Shown here piece by piece: positions 37,784 through 45,611 of a stretch of DNA of 64,000 bases (positions within the stretch are counted from its first letter, which is position 1; every line of letters begins with the position of its first letter). The DNA is from Adhaeribacter radiodurans (GTDB lineage Bacteria > Bacteroidota > Bacteroidia > Cytophagales > Hymenobacteraceae). Where the stretch lies: the NCBI RefSeq assembly GCF_014075995.1, contig NZ_CP055153.1:3348001-3412000 (forward strand), written 5' to 3'. The translations under genes and the position numbers were made by a program. Below the pieces are notes generated by a model, which had not been told where the DNA came from, did no database searches, and worked only from the letters and a program-made list of their open reading frames with translations.

Positions 37784-37855
37784 GGCCCGTTCGTCTAGGG
37801 GTTAGGACACCAGATTTTCATTCTGGTAACAGGGGTTCGATTCCCCTACGGGCTA
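37784..37855 (+). tRNA. tRNA-Glu (anticodon TTC)
   Basis: A 72-nt cloverleaf. The acceptor stem pairs GGCCCGT with ACGGGCT, with discriminator A at 37855. The anticodon stem CCAGA/TCTGG holds the loop TTTTCAT with anticodon TTC (glutamate). The T arm is AGGGGTTCGATTCCCCT. CCA is not encoded. A strong terminator follows. Confidence 0.96.
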
Positions 37856-37856
37856 C

Positions 37857-37890
37857 AAAAAGCCTCTCTGCTTAAACAGAGAGGCTTTTT
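37857..37890 (+). terminator. Terminator of tRNA-Glu
   Basis: A 14-bp stem (AAAAAGCCTCTCTG and CAGAGAGGCTTTTT) with a 6-nt loop, immediately after the tRNA, ending in T-rich sequence. Confidence 0.88.
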
Positions 37891-38158
37891 TATTTTCTCT
37901 AGAAATTACCTTTTCTGGTTTACTATACTTTCCTGGATAGACAAAGCGAGCAAGATTACTTTTGTGAAGTTTAGACATGCCACAAAGGCAAAATAGTGTT
38001 TATTAGTTTTCGTATAAAATCAAGATTAAAAAGTCCTCTACTCTCCTACCCTCCTAACCTATTGTTATAGTAGGCAACAATTTATAGTTACCATACACTT
38101 TCAAAACTGACTTCCTTTTTTAATAGTACATTTTAACACATTACCAATCATACTAAGT

Positions 38159-38599
38159 TTGTTTTTCTTAACTTTAATTCATGGAAAACAAGGTTGTGCG
38201 TTCTATTTTAGATTTAATTCAGAATTAAAACTTAAGGGTTATAATGTGTTTCAAATTGAAAGTGATGGCGCGGTTTCCCGGCTTTCGTCCGTATTTCTGG
38301 AACTCCTGAAACGGCAATTCCTGATCGAAAGTACCGACCGGCCACTTAGGTTGAAGACGGCGCTGGACTATGCTCAATACTTAAATGTGCATGTTAATTA
38401 CCTCAACCGGGCGGTATTGGAAGTAACCGGTAAGCCTACTACGGCTCACATTGCCGACCGCATTATTAGTGAAGCCAAAGCCTTGTTGCAGCATACTAAC
38501 TGGAACATTGCCAATATTGCTTACGCCTTAGGTTTTGAATACCCTACTTATTTTAATAACTACTTTAAGCGCATATCCGGGACAAACCCAAAGTCCTAG
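38159..38599 (+). pseudogene. 5'-truncated AraC family regulator
   Basis: The frame encodes the C-terminal two-HTH DNA-binding part of an AraC regulator: LKTALDYAQYLNVHVNYLNRAVLEVTGKPTT, then EAKALLQHTNWNIANIAYALGFEYPTYFNNYFKRISGTNP. The N-terminal cupin sensor part is missing. Only about 25 residues of unrelated-looking sequence precede the recognisable region, and the sole upstream start is a TTG. This is best read as a truncated remnant of the kind of regulator that usually sits beside the hydrolase/cupin/SDR genes found just downstream. A short active DNA-binding product cannot be excluded. Confidence 0.75.
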
Positions 38600-38763
38600 C
38601 GGTCCCGGGTGGTTTGAAATTCTTAATTTACTATTACAATAGCCAATTTACTATTCAGAAAAAGTTCGCAATGAAACACGGGCACTCTTATCCCTTTAAG
38701 CCACTTTCTTCACAAAGGAGCTAACCTTTATAATGTTAGTCCTTCATTACATGATATCTCTTA

Positions 38764-39618
38764 TTAATCTCCCAGGCGCTCACGATACTCTTTAGGCGGG
38801 ACGCCTAGAACCTTCCGCACATACCTGGTAAAAAAGGACCGACTCGAAAAATTCATTTCATCGGCAATCTCAGAAATATTCAGGTTTTTGTTTTGCAATA
38901 AAAGCATAATCCTTTCTCTTGCATAGCGTTGAATCCATTCGGAAGCAGTAATATCTGTATTTTGTTTGCATATATAATTTAAATACTTAGCGGTAATATG
39001 CAGCCGATTGGCGTAAAATTGTACTTCGCGTTCTTTCATACAATGTTCTTGTAGCAGTTGCATAAAGCGCTCATAAAGAGATCCGCTTTCTAAGGTTCGT
39101 TTCCGGTGTTCATATTCATTCGCAAACGTGTGCCACATTTCCAAAATGAATAACTGCATCTGCAACTTCAATACCTCAGAATAAAAACGGTGACCTGTTT
39201 CTAAAAACTTATCGGACAGAAGATGAAAATTTGAAAGCACTTTTTGCTTGTAAGTTTTATCGTTCAAATGCAATATTGGATTCTCTTTGGAGTGCAGTAA
39301 CACATCAATACTCCAGCTCTGATCTGGAATATTAGCGAACAGGAAATCTTTTTCTACCAATAAAACCGTTGCTTTAATATTTTTTGAAAAAGTGAGATTT
39401 GCCAAATTGCTGTCGGCAAACCAAAACACAAATTCTCCGGCCTTACACTTATAGGGCCGATCGTTAAAAAGAAAGCTTAGACTTCCCCGGTGGCAAAAGA
39501 TATGGGTATGAAAATGCAGAATGAAATCATCGGGCAGCTCTAGATTTCCTTCTGCTTTGAGCAATATAACCTTATCCATTTTTTCTTTCTCCATTGCCAT
39601 TAGTCTTCGCTTAAACAA
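38764..39618 (-). CDS. AraC family transcriptional regulator
   Basis: A 284-residue regulator, complete. The N-terminal cupin-like sensor domain (about residues 15-140, with LHFHTHIFCHRGSLSFLFN-type strands) is followed by an AraC double helix-turn-helix (about 185-280: FYANRLHITAKYLNYICKQ and IADEMNFSSRSFFTRYVRKVLGVPP). It is divergent from the acetyltransferase at 39711, across a 92-bp gap, and probably controls the plus-strand genes that follow. The effector is unknown. Confidence 0.9.
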   Translation of the reverse strand: MFKRRLMAMEKEKMDKVILLKAEGNLELPDDFILHFHTHIFCHRGSLSFLFNDRPYKCKAGEFVFWFADSNLANLTFSKNIKATVLLVEKDFLFANIPDQSWSIDVLLHSKENPILHLNDKTYKQKVLSNFHLLSDKFLETGHRFYSEVLKLQMQLFILEMWHTFANEYEHRKRTLESGSLYERFMQLLQEHCMKEREVQFYANRLHITAKYLNYICKQNTDITASEWIQRYARERIMLLLQNKNLNISEIADEMNFSSRSFFTRYVRKVLGVPPKEYRERLGD

Positions 39619-39710
39619 TAATAAGAAATATGTGACATTATATGCGTAGTAAGTGTAACAAATAGCGTTTAAAGAATGGATTTATTTGCAAGCTGTAACG
39701 TTAAAGGAAT

Positions 39711-40277
39711 ATGAAAACGCAACCAGATATTTTTCAACGACTGTTAAATGGCGAAACTATTCCATTTAACGATGCCGATTATTCTCAAATCATGCATGCG
39801 TGTAATGATACCCGAGGGCTGCTGGTCCGGCTGAACAATGAAGCAAACCCGGAAGCAATCAGAAAGCTGTTAGGCCAAATTACCGCTTCCGAAATTGATA
39901 GGACCAGCATGGTTTTTCCACCCTTTCAAATTAATTACGGGAAGAACACCAAAATTGGCAAAAATGTATTTATCAATTTCGATTGTACTTTTTTGGATTT
40001 GGGAGGCATTACCATTGAAGATAATGTAATGCTGGCGCCCAAAGTTTGCCTGCTGTCGGAAGGGCATCCTGTTTCGGTAAATGATAGGCAAATGCTTACA
40101 GCGGGAAAAATCCATATTAAAAAGAATGCCTGGATAGGTGCCAACGCCACCATTTTACCAGGTGTAACCATCGGCGAAAATTCTGTAGTAGCTGCCGGAG
40201 CGGTAGTTTCTAAGGATGTTCCGGATAATACCATTGTAGGCGGAGTACCGGCCAAATTTATTAAAACAATAAAATAA
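39711..40277 (+). CDS. Sugar O-acetyltransferase-like left-handed beta-helix protein
   Basis: A 188-residue acyltransferase of the maltose/galactoside-acetyltransferase (Maa/LacA) group. Hexapeptide repeats fill residues about 75-180 ([27 protein letters not shown], then [29 protein letters not shown] and VGGVPAKFI). The catalytic histidine is in [10 protein letters not shown]. Such enzymes transfer acetyl groups from acetyl-CoA to sugars or related acceptors in the cytoplasm. It is followed after 47 bp by an alpha/beta hydrolase gene. Confidence 0.9.
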   Translation: MKTQPDIFQRLLNGETIPFNDADYSQIMHACNDTRGLLVRLNNEANPEAIRKLLGQITASEIDRTSMVFPPFQINYGKNTKIGKNVFINFDCTFLDLGGITIEDNVMLAPKVCLLSEGHPVSVNDRQMLTAGKIHIKKNAWIGANATILPGVTIGENSVVAAGAVVSKDVPDNTIVGGVPAKFIKTIK

Positions 40278-40289
40278 TTAATGATTGTT

Positions 40290-40303
40290 GGACCTAATGG
40301 TCC
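40290..40303 (+). promoter_or_regulatory. Intercistronic hairpin
   Basis: GGACC-TAAT-GGTCC forms a short stem in the 47-bp spacer, with weaker flanking complementarity (TTG and CAA). It may be an attenuator or processing site; no T-run follows. Confidence 0.35.
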
Positions 40304-40324
40304 GAACCAATTAAAATAAATAAC

Positions 40325-41482
40325 ATGAGAAAGATAAGCCTATTTGTTCTTACATACCTAATGCTTTCGGGGCAGCCTTTTGCCCAAACAAAATCAAATG
40401 TACAATCAACCAAGAAGATAAAAGACGTAAATAAAACCGACCATTATACCTTTCAGTTAAGTGATAAGGTTACCCGGCAAGAAGTAACTTTTAAAAACCG
40501 TTATGGCATTACGCTAACCGGTGACTTGTATACGCCCAAAAATAGCGCCAATCAAAAACTGCCCGCTCTGGTATTGAGTGGTCCGTTTGGAGCAGTGAAA
40601 GAGCAATCTTCCGGTCTGTATGCCAACGAAATGGCCGCCCGGGGGTTTATAACCTTGGCCTTTGATCCTTCCTTCACCGGCGAAAGTGGTGGAGAAGTCC
40701 GTAATGTTGCTTCGCCTGATATTTTTACAGAAGATTTCAGCGCCGCGGTAGATTATATTGGCTTACTACCTACCGTTGACCGTAACCGTATTGGTGCTAT
40801 CGGAATTTGTGGTTTGAGCGGTATGGCCCTTACGGCGGCCACCAGTGATACCCGGATTAAAGCGGTAGCCACCGCTTCTATGTATGATATGTCGCGTAGC
40901 ATGAGCCGCAGCCATAAGGATAGCTACACCCTGGAACAGCGCCAGAAGGTTATGGATTACTTGAGTCAGCAGCGTTGGACGGATGCGGAGAATGGCAAAT
41001 TTGCTTTAGGCTTACACGAAGTTCCGTTTGATAAAAACGGTAATCTGGTAAAAGGAACGCGCGTGCTTCCGGAAGCCTTACCAAAAAATCCGGCCCCGGT
41101 TTTAGCTGCTTTCTTCGATTATTACCGGACACCACGTGGTTTCCACGCCAGGTCCATCAACTCTACCACCGCCTGGACTGCTACCACACCTATGGCCTTC
41201 TTCAATTTCCCGTTGGCCGCAAACCTGGAGATGATTTCGCCTCGTCCGATAATGCTGATTGCCGGAGAAAATGCGCACTCGCGGTATTATTCGGAAGATG
41301 TTTATAAAATGGCTTCTGAGCCGAAACAGTTGGTAATTGTACCCAAGGCTGACCACGTAGATTTGTACGACCAAGTAAATATTATTCCTTTTGATAAATT
41401 AACTGCTTTTTTCAACGAGCATCTGAAAGCGGGGAAACCTGCGCCTAAAGAAAAAGCAGCTGCTTATGGTTCAGCTAATTGA
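40325..41482 (+). CDS. Secreted alpha/beta hydrolase (YcjY/CocE-like group)
   Basis: A 385-residue hydrolase with a signal peptide (about residues 1-21, ends near PFAQT). The core fold opens with ITLTGDLYTPKN and LVLSGPFGAVKEQ. The nucleophile-elbow region is IGAIGICGLSGMAL, where either the Cys or the following Ser is in the expected place, so the nucleophile is uncertain. The acid/base pair probably involves IAGENAHSRYYSED and PKADHVDLYD. This family is commonly found with AraC regulators, cupins and SDRs, as here. The substrate is unknown. Confidence 0.85.
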   Translation: MRKISLFVLTYLMLSGQPFAQTKSNVQSTKKIKDVNKTDHYTFQLSDKVTRQEVTFKNRYGITLTGDLYTPKNSANQKLPALVLSGPFGAVKEQSSGLYANEMAARGFITLAFDPSFTGESGGEVRNVASPDIFTEDFSAAVDYIGLLPTVDRNRIGAIGICGLSGMALTAATSDTRIKAVATASMYDMSRSMSRSHKDSYTLEQRQKVMDYLSQQRWTDAENGKFALGLHEVPFDKNGNLVKGTRVLPEALPKNPAPVLAAFFDYYRTPRGFHARSINSTTAWTATTPMAFFNFPLAANLEMISPRPIMLIAGENAHSRYYSEDVYKMASEPKQLVIVPKADHVDLYDQVNIIPFDKLTAFFNEHLKAGKPAPKEKAAAYGSAN

Positions 41483-41510
41483 GAATATTTAGAACATAAA
41501 ACTTGCTATT

Positions 41511-41996
41511 ATGAAAAATCAAATTGTAGTCATTTTTGCTTTAGTAACCTTGTTCAGCATAAGCTGTGATAACCAGGTAAAACAACAATCTTCTTCATCG
41601 GAAACAAATGCTATTTTCCCGAAAGGGGAATTAGGCCCAGCGGAAAACTTTACCGGCAAAGCCTGGGCCTACAGCCTGGTTCCGAATGACACCGTTTACA
41701 ACACCCTGATGGGCAATGTTTATTTTGAACCGGGCGCCCGCAGTAACTGGCATATTCATCCGGCCGGGCAAATGTTGGTTATAACGGATGGCGTAGGTTA
41801 TCACCAGATAAAAGGGCAACCCCGGCAAACCATTAAAAAAGGAGATGTGGTAAAATGCCCACCCAATGTGATGCATTGGCACGGGGCCAGTCCCAATACC
41901 GGATTGCAACAGATGTACATTATCCCTAATACAGAGAAGGGCATTGTAAAATGGTTGCACGCCGTTTCGGATGAAGAATACGCCAAGGCTAACTAA
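41511..41996 (+). CDS. Cupin domain lipoprotein
   Basis: A 161-residue exported protein. The lipobox ISCDN (Cys19) follows a hydrophobic leader. The cupin barrel shows the two metal-binding motifs: GARSNWHIHPAGQMLVITDG, with two histidines and a later acidic position, and PPNVMHWHGASP in the second. Similar cupins next to alpha/beta hydrolases act on small aromatic or sugar-derived compounds, but no reaction is assigned. It starts 29 bp after the hydrolase stop codon, so the genes are co-transcribed. Confidence 0.88.
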   Translation: MKNQIVVIFALVTLFSISCDNQVKQQSSSSETNAIFPKGELGPAENFTGKAWAYSLVPNDTVYNTLMGNVYFEPGARSNWHIHPAGQMLVITDGVGYHQIKGQPRQTIKKGDVVKCPPNVMHWHGASPNTGLQQMYIIPNTEKGIVKWLHAVSDEEYAKAN

Positions 41997-42101
41997 GGCT
42001 TAGAATAAAAATACGCAATAATCAGAAAAGTACATCAGAATAACTCTTTGCAGCAAAGGGTACTGTTTTGTTGCTGTAAAATAAACTAAAGCTCAAAAGC
42101 C

Positions 42102-42587
42102 ATGAAGCATTCCCTAATTATCATTTTCTCACTATTCTCTCTCCTGACCAGTTTTGCTTCTTGTAACAAAGAAGCTTATGAGCCTAACAAGCTAAACACG
42201 GGTAGTACCAATGAGAACAATAATCCTAACTTAACAAGAAGTAAAATGAATATTACAATTGGTACCCATACGTTTACAGCCACGCTCTATGACAATGCTA
42301 CCGCAACTGCCTTTAAAGCATTATTGCCATTAACCATTGATATGCAAGACCTGAATAACAACGAGAAATTCTTTGATTTTTCAAATGGTTTGCCAACCAA
42401 CGCCGCCAACCTGGGAACTATCCAAACCGGTGATTTATTGCTGTATGGCTCCAACACCCTGGTGCTTTTTTACAAATCATTTACTACCTCTTATAGCTAC
42501 ACCAAACTGGGCCGGATTGATAATATAGCCGGGCTTACTGCGGCCTTGGGGTCAGGAAATGCAACGGTTACGTTTGCCTTAGAATGA
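42102..42587 (+). CDS. Cyclophilin-like fold lipoprotein
   Basis: A 161-residue exported protein with a lipobox at SFASCNK (Cys20), a low-complexity Asn-rich linker (residues about 30-45) and a C-terminal domain with MNITIGTHTFTATLYDNATATAFKALLPLTIDM. That pattern matches the cyclophilin-like DUF4369/flavodoxin-neighbour families seen beside such hydrolases. Function is unknown. It lies in the same run of genes as the cupin upstream and the SDR-cupin chimera downstream. Confidence 0.75.
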   Translation: MKHSLIIIFSLFSLLTSFASCNKEAYEPNKLNTGSTNENNNPNLTRSKMNITIGTHTFTATLYDNATATAFKALLPLTIDMQDLNNNEKFFDFSNGLPTNAANLGTIQTGDLLLYGSNTLVLFYKSFTTSYSYTKLGRIDNIAGLTAALGSGNATVTFALE

Positions 42588-42655
42588 ATTCAAAGGTTGA
42601 AATTATTTCAGCTACCATTGTAAAAATCAATAAATAACTATAAATAATTTAAATT

Positions 42656-43084
42656 TTGAAAAATAACATAGCAGGAAAAGTAGTAATAATTACCGGTGCT
42701 AGCAGTGGTTTAGGCGAAGCGGCAGCCAAGCACTTGGCAGCGCTGGGTGCCACGGTGGTACTGGGGGCCAGAAGAGCAGACCGAATTGAAAAATTGGCCA
42801 AGGAAATGCAGGATATGGGTGGACACGCGCTGGCTGTTTCTGTAGATGTAACGCAGCGGGATCAAGTAAAGCAACTGGTTGATACCGCGGTAGAAAAATT
42901 TGGGCGGGTCATTGAAGAAATTCGTCCCGGGGATGTAGTTTGGTTTGCGCCGCATGAAAAGCATTGGCATGGTGCCACCGCCACCACTGCCATGACGCAC
43001 ATCGCTATTCAGGAAAGTCTAAATGGTAAGCCGGTGGATTGGATGGAGAAAGTAACAGAGGACCAGTATAACAGTTCGAATTAG
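42656..43084 (+). CDS. SDR-cupin in-frame chimera (probable deletion scar)
   Basis: A 142-residue frame that begins as a short-chain dehydrogenase ([26 protein letters not shown] and the Rossmann continuation to about residue 85) and ends as a cupin ([22 protein letters not shown] and AMTHIAIQE, residues 86-142). The SDR catalytic Ser-Tyr-Lys part and the first half of the cupin are missing. The switch occurs at GRVIEE, around bases 42902-42913. The simplest reading is an in-frame deletion joining two formerly adjacent genes. The start is TTG, so even translation is doubtful. It is probably non-functional. Confidence 0.8.
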   Translation: MKNNIAGKVVIITGASSGLGEAAAKHLAALGATVVLGARRADRIEKLAKEMQDMGGHALAVSVDVTQRDQVKQLVDTAVEKFGRVIEEIRPGDVVWFAPHEKHWHGATATTAMTHIAIQESLNGKPVDWMEKVTEDQYNSSN

Positions 43085-43210
43085 GTTTTTAGTGAGTAAA
43101 AGAGCTATTGCTGTTTGAGTGATTGTTCTTTTAATTTTATTGGTTAGCTAAAAAGTTTTCGTCGATTGATAACCAAACCACGTATTGCAAAGGTTACAAT
43201 TAAGTTACAA

Positions 43211-43945
43211 ATGGCCCGAATATTTATAACCGGCTCAGCGGATGGACTTGGTCAATTGGCGGCTAAGGCCCTGATTGACCAGAAATATCAAGTTGTACTT
43301 CATGCACGCAATGAAAAAAGAGGCCAGGAGGCTTTAAATAATGTACCCGGTGCGGAAGGTGTACTAACCGCCGACCTTAGCAGTATAGATGAAACAATAC
43401 AACTGGCTTCAAAAGCGAATGCTTTAGGTCCTTTTGATGCAATTATTCACAATGCGGGTGTTTACCAGGTTTCGGCAAAACTAATTTTCGCCGTTAATAC
43501 ATTAGCACCCTATATTTTAACGTGTCTAGTACAAAAACCAAAACGATTAATTTACCTGAGTTCCGGGATGCATTTACAGGGGCGTCCAAAACTGGAAAGT
43601 TTTAAATCAGATACTAGCCGAATTACTTATTCAGATTCAAAACTGCATGTGCTGCTACTTTGCAAGGCAGTAGCACGTAAATGGCCAGCGGTTTACGCGA
43701 ATGCCCTTGATCCCGGTTGGGTTCCTACAAAAATGGGAGGTAATGGTGCACCCGATGATCTGCAAAAAGGATACGAGACACAGGTATGGCTAGCTACCAG
43801 TAAGGAAGAGAAGGCAAAAGTAAGCGGGCCTTATTTTTTCCATCAGAAAAAAACTCGCTACAACCACGAATCGGATAACGCATTGCTACAAGATAGATTC
43901 TTAAGCTTGTGCCAAGAAATAACAGGTGTTTCATTTCCAGAATAG
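43211..43945 (+). CDS. SDR family oxidoreductase
   Basis: A 244-residue short-chain dehydrogenase. The frame extends to a TTG at 43166, but the ATG at 43211 (MARIFITGSADGLGQLAAK) gives the family-standard beginning, where SADGLG serves as the glycine cofactor motif. The catalytic region contains YLSSGMHL and the Tyr-x-x-x-Lys pair YSDSKLHVLL. The shortened middle region places it in the atypical SDR group. It follows the chimera on the same strand. Confidence 0.85.
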   Translation: MARIFITGSADGLGQLAAKALIDQKYQVVLHARNEKRGQEALNNVPGAEGVLTADLSSIDETIQLASKANALGPFDAIIHNAGVYQVSAKLIFAVNTLAPYILTCLVQKPKRLIYLSSGMHLQGRPKLESFKSDTSRITYSDSKLHVLLLCKAVARKWPAVYANALDPGWVPTKMGGNGAPDDLQKGYETQVWLATSKEEKAKVSGPYFFHQKKTRYNHESDNALLQDRFLSLCQEITGVSFPE

Positions 43946-44130
43946 GATTAAGAAATTTTGATTATTCCTTTTTTAGTAAGCGAATAAAACATAAAAAAAT
44001 AATAATTGCTTTACAACCTTCCGCTTAAAAATTAGCGAATTAATTCTTTAATTAAGTACAGCCAATACTTTTTTTATCTTATCTGCGGCTAATACCCGTA
44101 GGTAAGATATAAAGACTAACATCAAGAATA

Positions 44131-44982
44131 ATGGCCAATAAAATACTTATTACGGGTGCTACCGGCCACATTGGCAACCGGGTAGCGGAAATTTTAAAAG
44201 ATTATGATTCACTACGTTTAATGAGCCGCCAGCCGGAAGAATTAGCAGACTTTACCCGAGCCGAAAAAGTAAAAGGAGATTACAAAGATAACGCTACTTT
44301 GCAAGATGCTTTTGATGGAATTGATACGGCCTTTATTGTATCAGGGTATGCTGCTCCGGGCCAGAGAGCCTTATTACATAAAAATGCCATAGCTGCCGCA
44401 GTTATAGCAGGAGTAAAACACATTGTTTATCTGTCTTTTCAGGGAGCTTCGGCAAATAGTAAATTTCCCATGTCGCAGGATCACTTCCAAACCGAGGAAT
44501 TTATTAAACAAAGTGGTTTATCTTTTACCGTGCTTCGGGATAGCTTTTATATGGATCTGATACCGGAAATGTTTGGCGAGCAGCAATTAATGAAAGGTCC
44601 AGGCGGTCGCGGCCAGGTAGCTTGGGTGGCCCGGGAAGATGTAGCTCGTACCATTGCCCAGGTACTGTTAAATCCGGTTGCACACCAGGGCACTTACGAC
44701 CTTACCGGTCCGGAAGCGCTCACTTTAGCCCAAACGGCCGAACGGCTGACACAAATCCAAGGGAAGAATTATCGGTACCAGGAAGAAACCATTACGCAAG
44801 CCATAAGATGGCGAAACGACTTAGGCGCTCCGGCCTGGGAAGTAGCCACCTGGATTGGTTCTTACCTGGCTATTGCGGCAGGAGAAGTTGCCCCGGTAAG
44901 CAACGCTGTGGAACAGATTACCGGACAAAAGCCTTTCTCCCTGGAAGCATACTTTACAAAATTCCCGGAAATTATATCTTAA
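44131..44982 (+). CDS. NmrA-type NAD(P)-binding protein
   Basis: A 283-residue atypical SDR with the NmrA/HSCARG pattern: KILITGATGHIGNRVAEIL at the start, DTAFIVSGYAAPGQRALLHKNAIAAA, and LSFTVLRDSFYMDLIPEMF at residues about 130-150. It lacks the catalytic Tyr-x-x-x-Lys, so it may sense the NADP redox state or reduce quinones (it resembles the QorB type). It ends the plus-strand run that begins at 39711. Confidence 0.88.
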   Translation: MANKILITGATGHIGNRVAEILKDYDSLRLMSRQPEELADFTRAEKVKGDYKDNATLQDAFDGIDTAFIVSGYAAPGQRALLHKNAIAAAVIAGVKHIVYLSFQGASANSKFPMSQDHFQTEEFIKQSGLSFTVLRDSFYMDLIPEMFGEQQLMKGPGGRGQVAWVAREDVARTIAQVLLNPVAHQGTYDLTGPEALTLAQTAERLTQIQGKNYRYQEETITQAIRWRNDLGAPAWEVATWIGSYLAIAAGEVAPVSNAVEQITGQKPFSLEAYFTKFPEIIS

Positions 44983-45350
44983 CTGCGGGCTCAGTAAGTT
45001 TAATATTCTTATCTATCAGTCTGATTATTACCTGGTTTAGTAAAAATGAAAATGCTTTTATGAAGTATAGAATCTAAATAGTAAAGAGTACGACAGGTTA
45101 TCTTAAAAATGGATAGTATACCAGATAAGTAAATAGACACAAGTTTCAAGATATTAGATGTCAGGCTTTTTACAATTAACTAGTTTAATATCAAAGCCCT
45201 ATTGTAGAAATTCCGACATCCAGTATATAGAATTAATTTTGTCTGGCTACTTAGTATTTACTAAATTACTAAATAAGTAATTTTAAAAAGCAGCCCATCC
45301 AATAAGCTTAAGCCATAGCCATAAGGAGCGAAATATTATTTGTCGGATCT
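44983..45350. other. Intergenic region before the palindrome
   Basis: About 370 bp without a gene or clear motif. A 151-residue frame overlapping the NmrA gene and entering this region is a shadow and was not called. Confidence 0.35.
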
Positions 45351-45398
45351 TTCCGTCGGAAACAATTTTGCTACGTAGCAGAATTGTTTCCGACGGAA
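45351..45398. repeat. 48-bp near-perfect palindrome
   Basis: Two 24-base arms meet without a loop: TTCCGTCGGAAACAATT, then T/G mismatch, then the central TGCTAC|GTAGCA. Arm identity is 23 of 24. There is no T-tract, and it lies about 210 bp upstream of the GH78-like gene. It may form a cruciform, be part of a dispersed repeat family or bind a dimeric regulator. Confidence 0.6.
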
Positions 45399-45611
45399 TG
45401 ACTCTAATACTTTAACGTAATTCAAGCATTTGCTCGCACTTCTCTTGCATTATCCTTGAAGCTCGAGCTAATATTATTAGTTATCAAAGATTTACCTTTA
45501 TAAAGGTAACATTTTATAAGACAGACAAAATACTATTTACAGACAGTACAGGATAGTATTTCTCTGTATGTTCTGTTAATTACCATCTGCCAACTATCAA
45601 CAAAACTTGCT

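Noticed and set aside
44622-45077. 151-residue plus-strand ORF overlapping the NmrA gene
   Set aside because: It is a shadow frame within the NmrA coding sequence with no family pattern.
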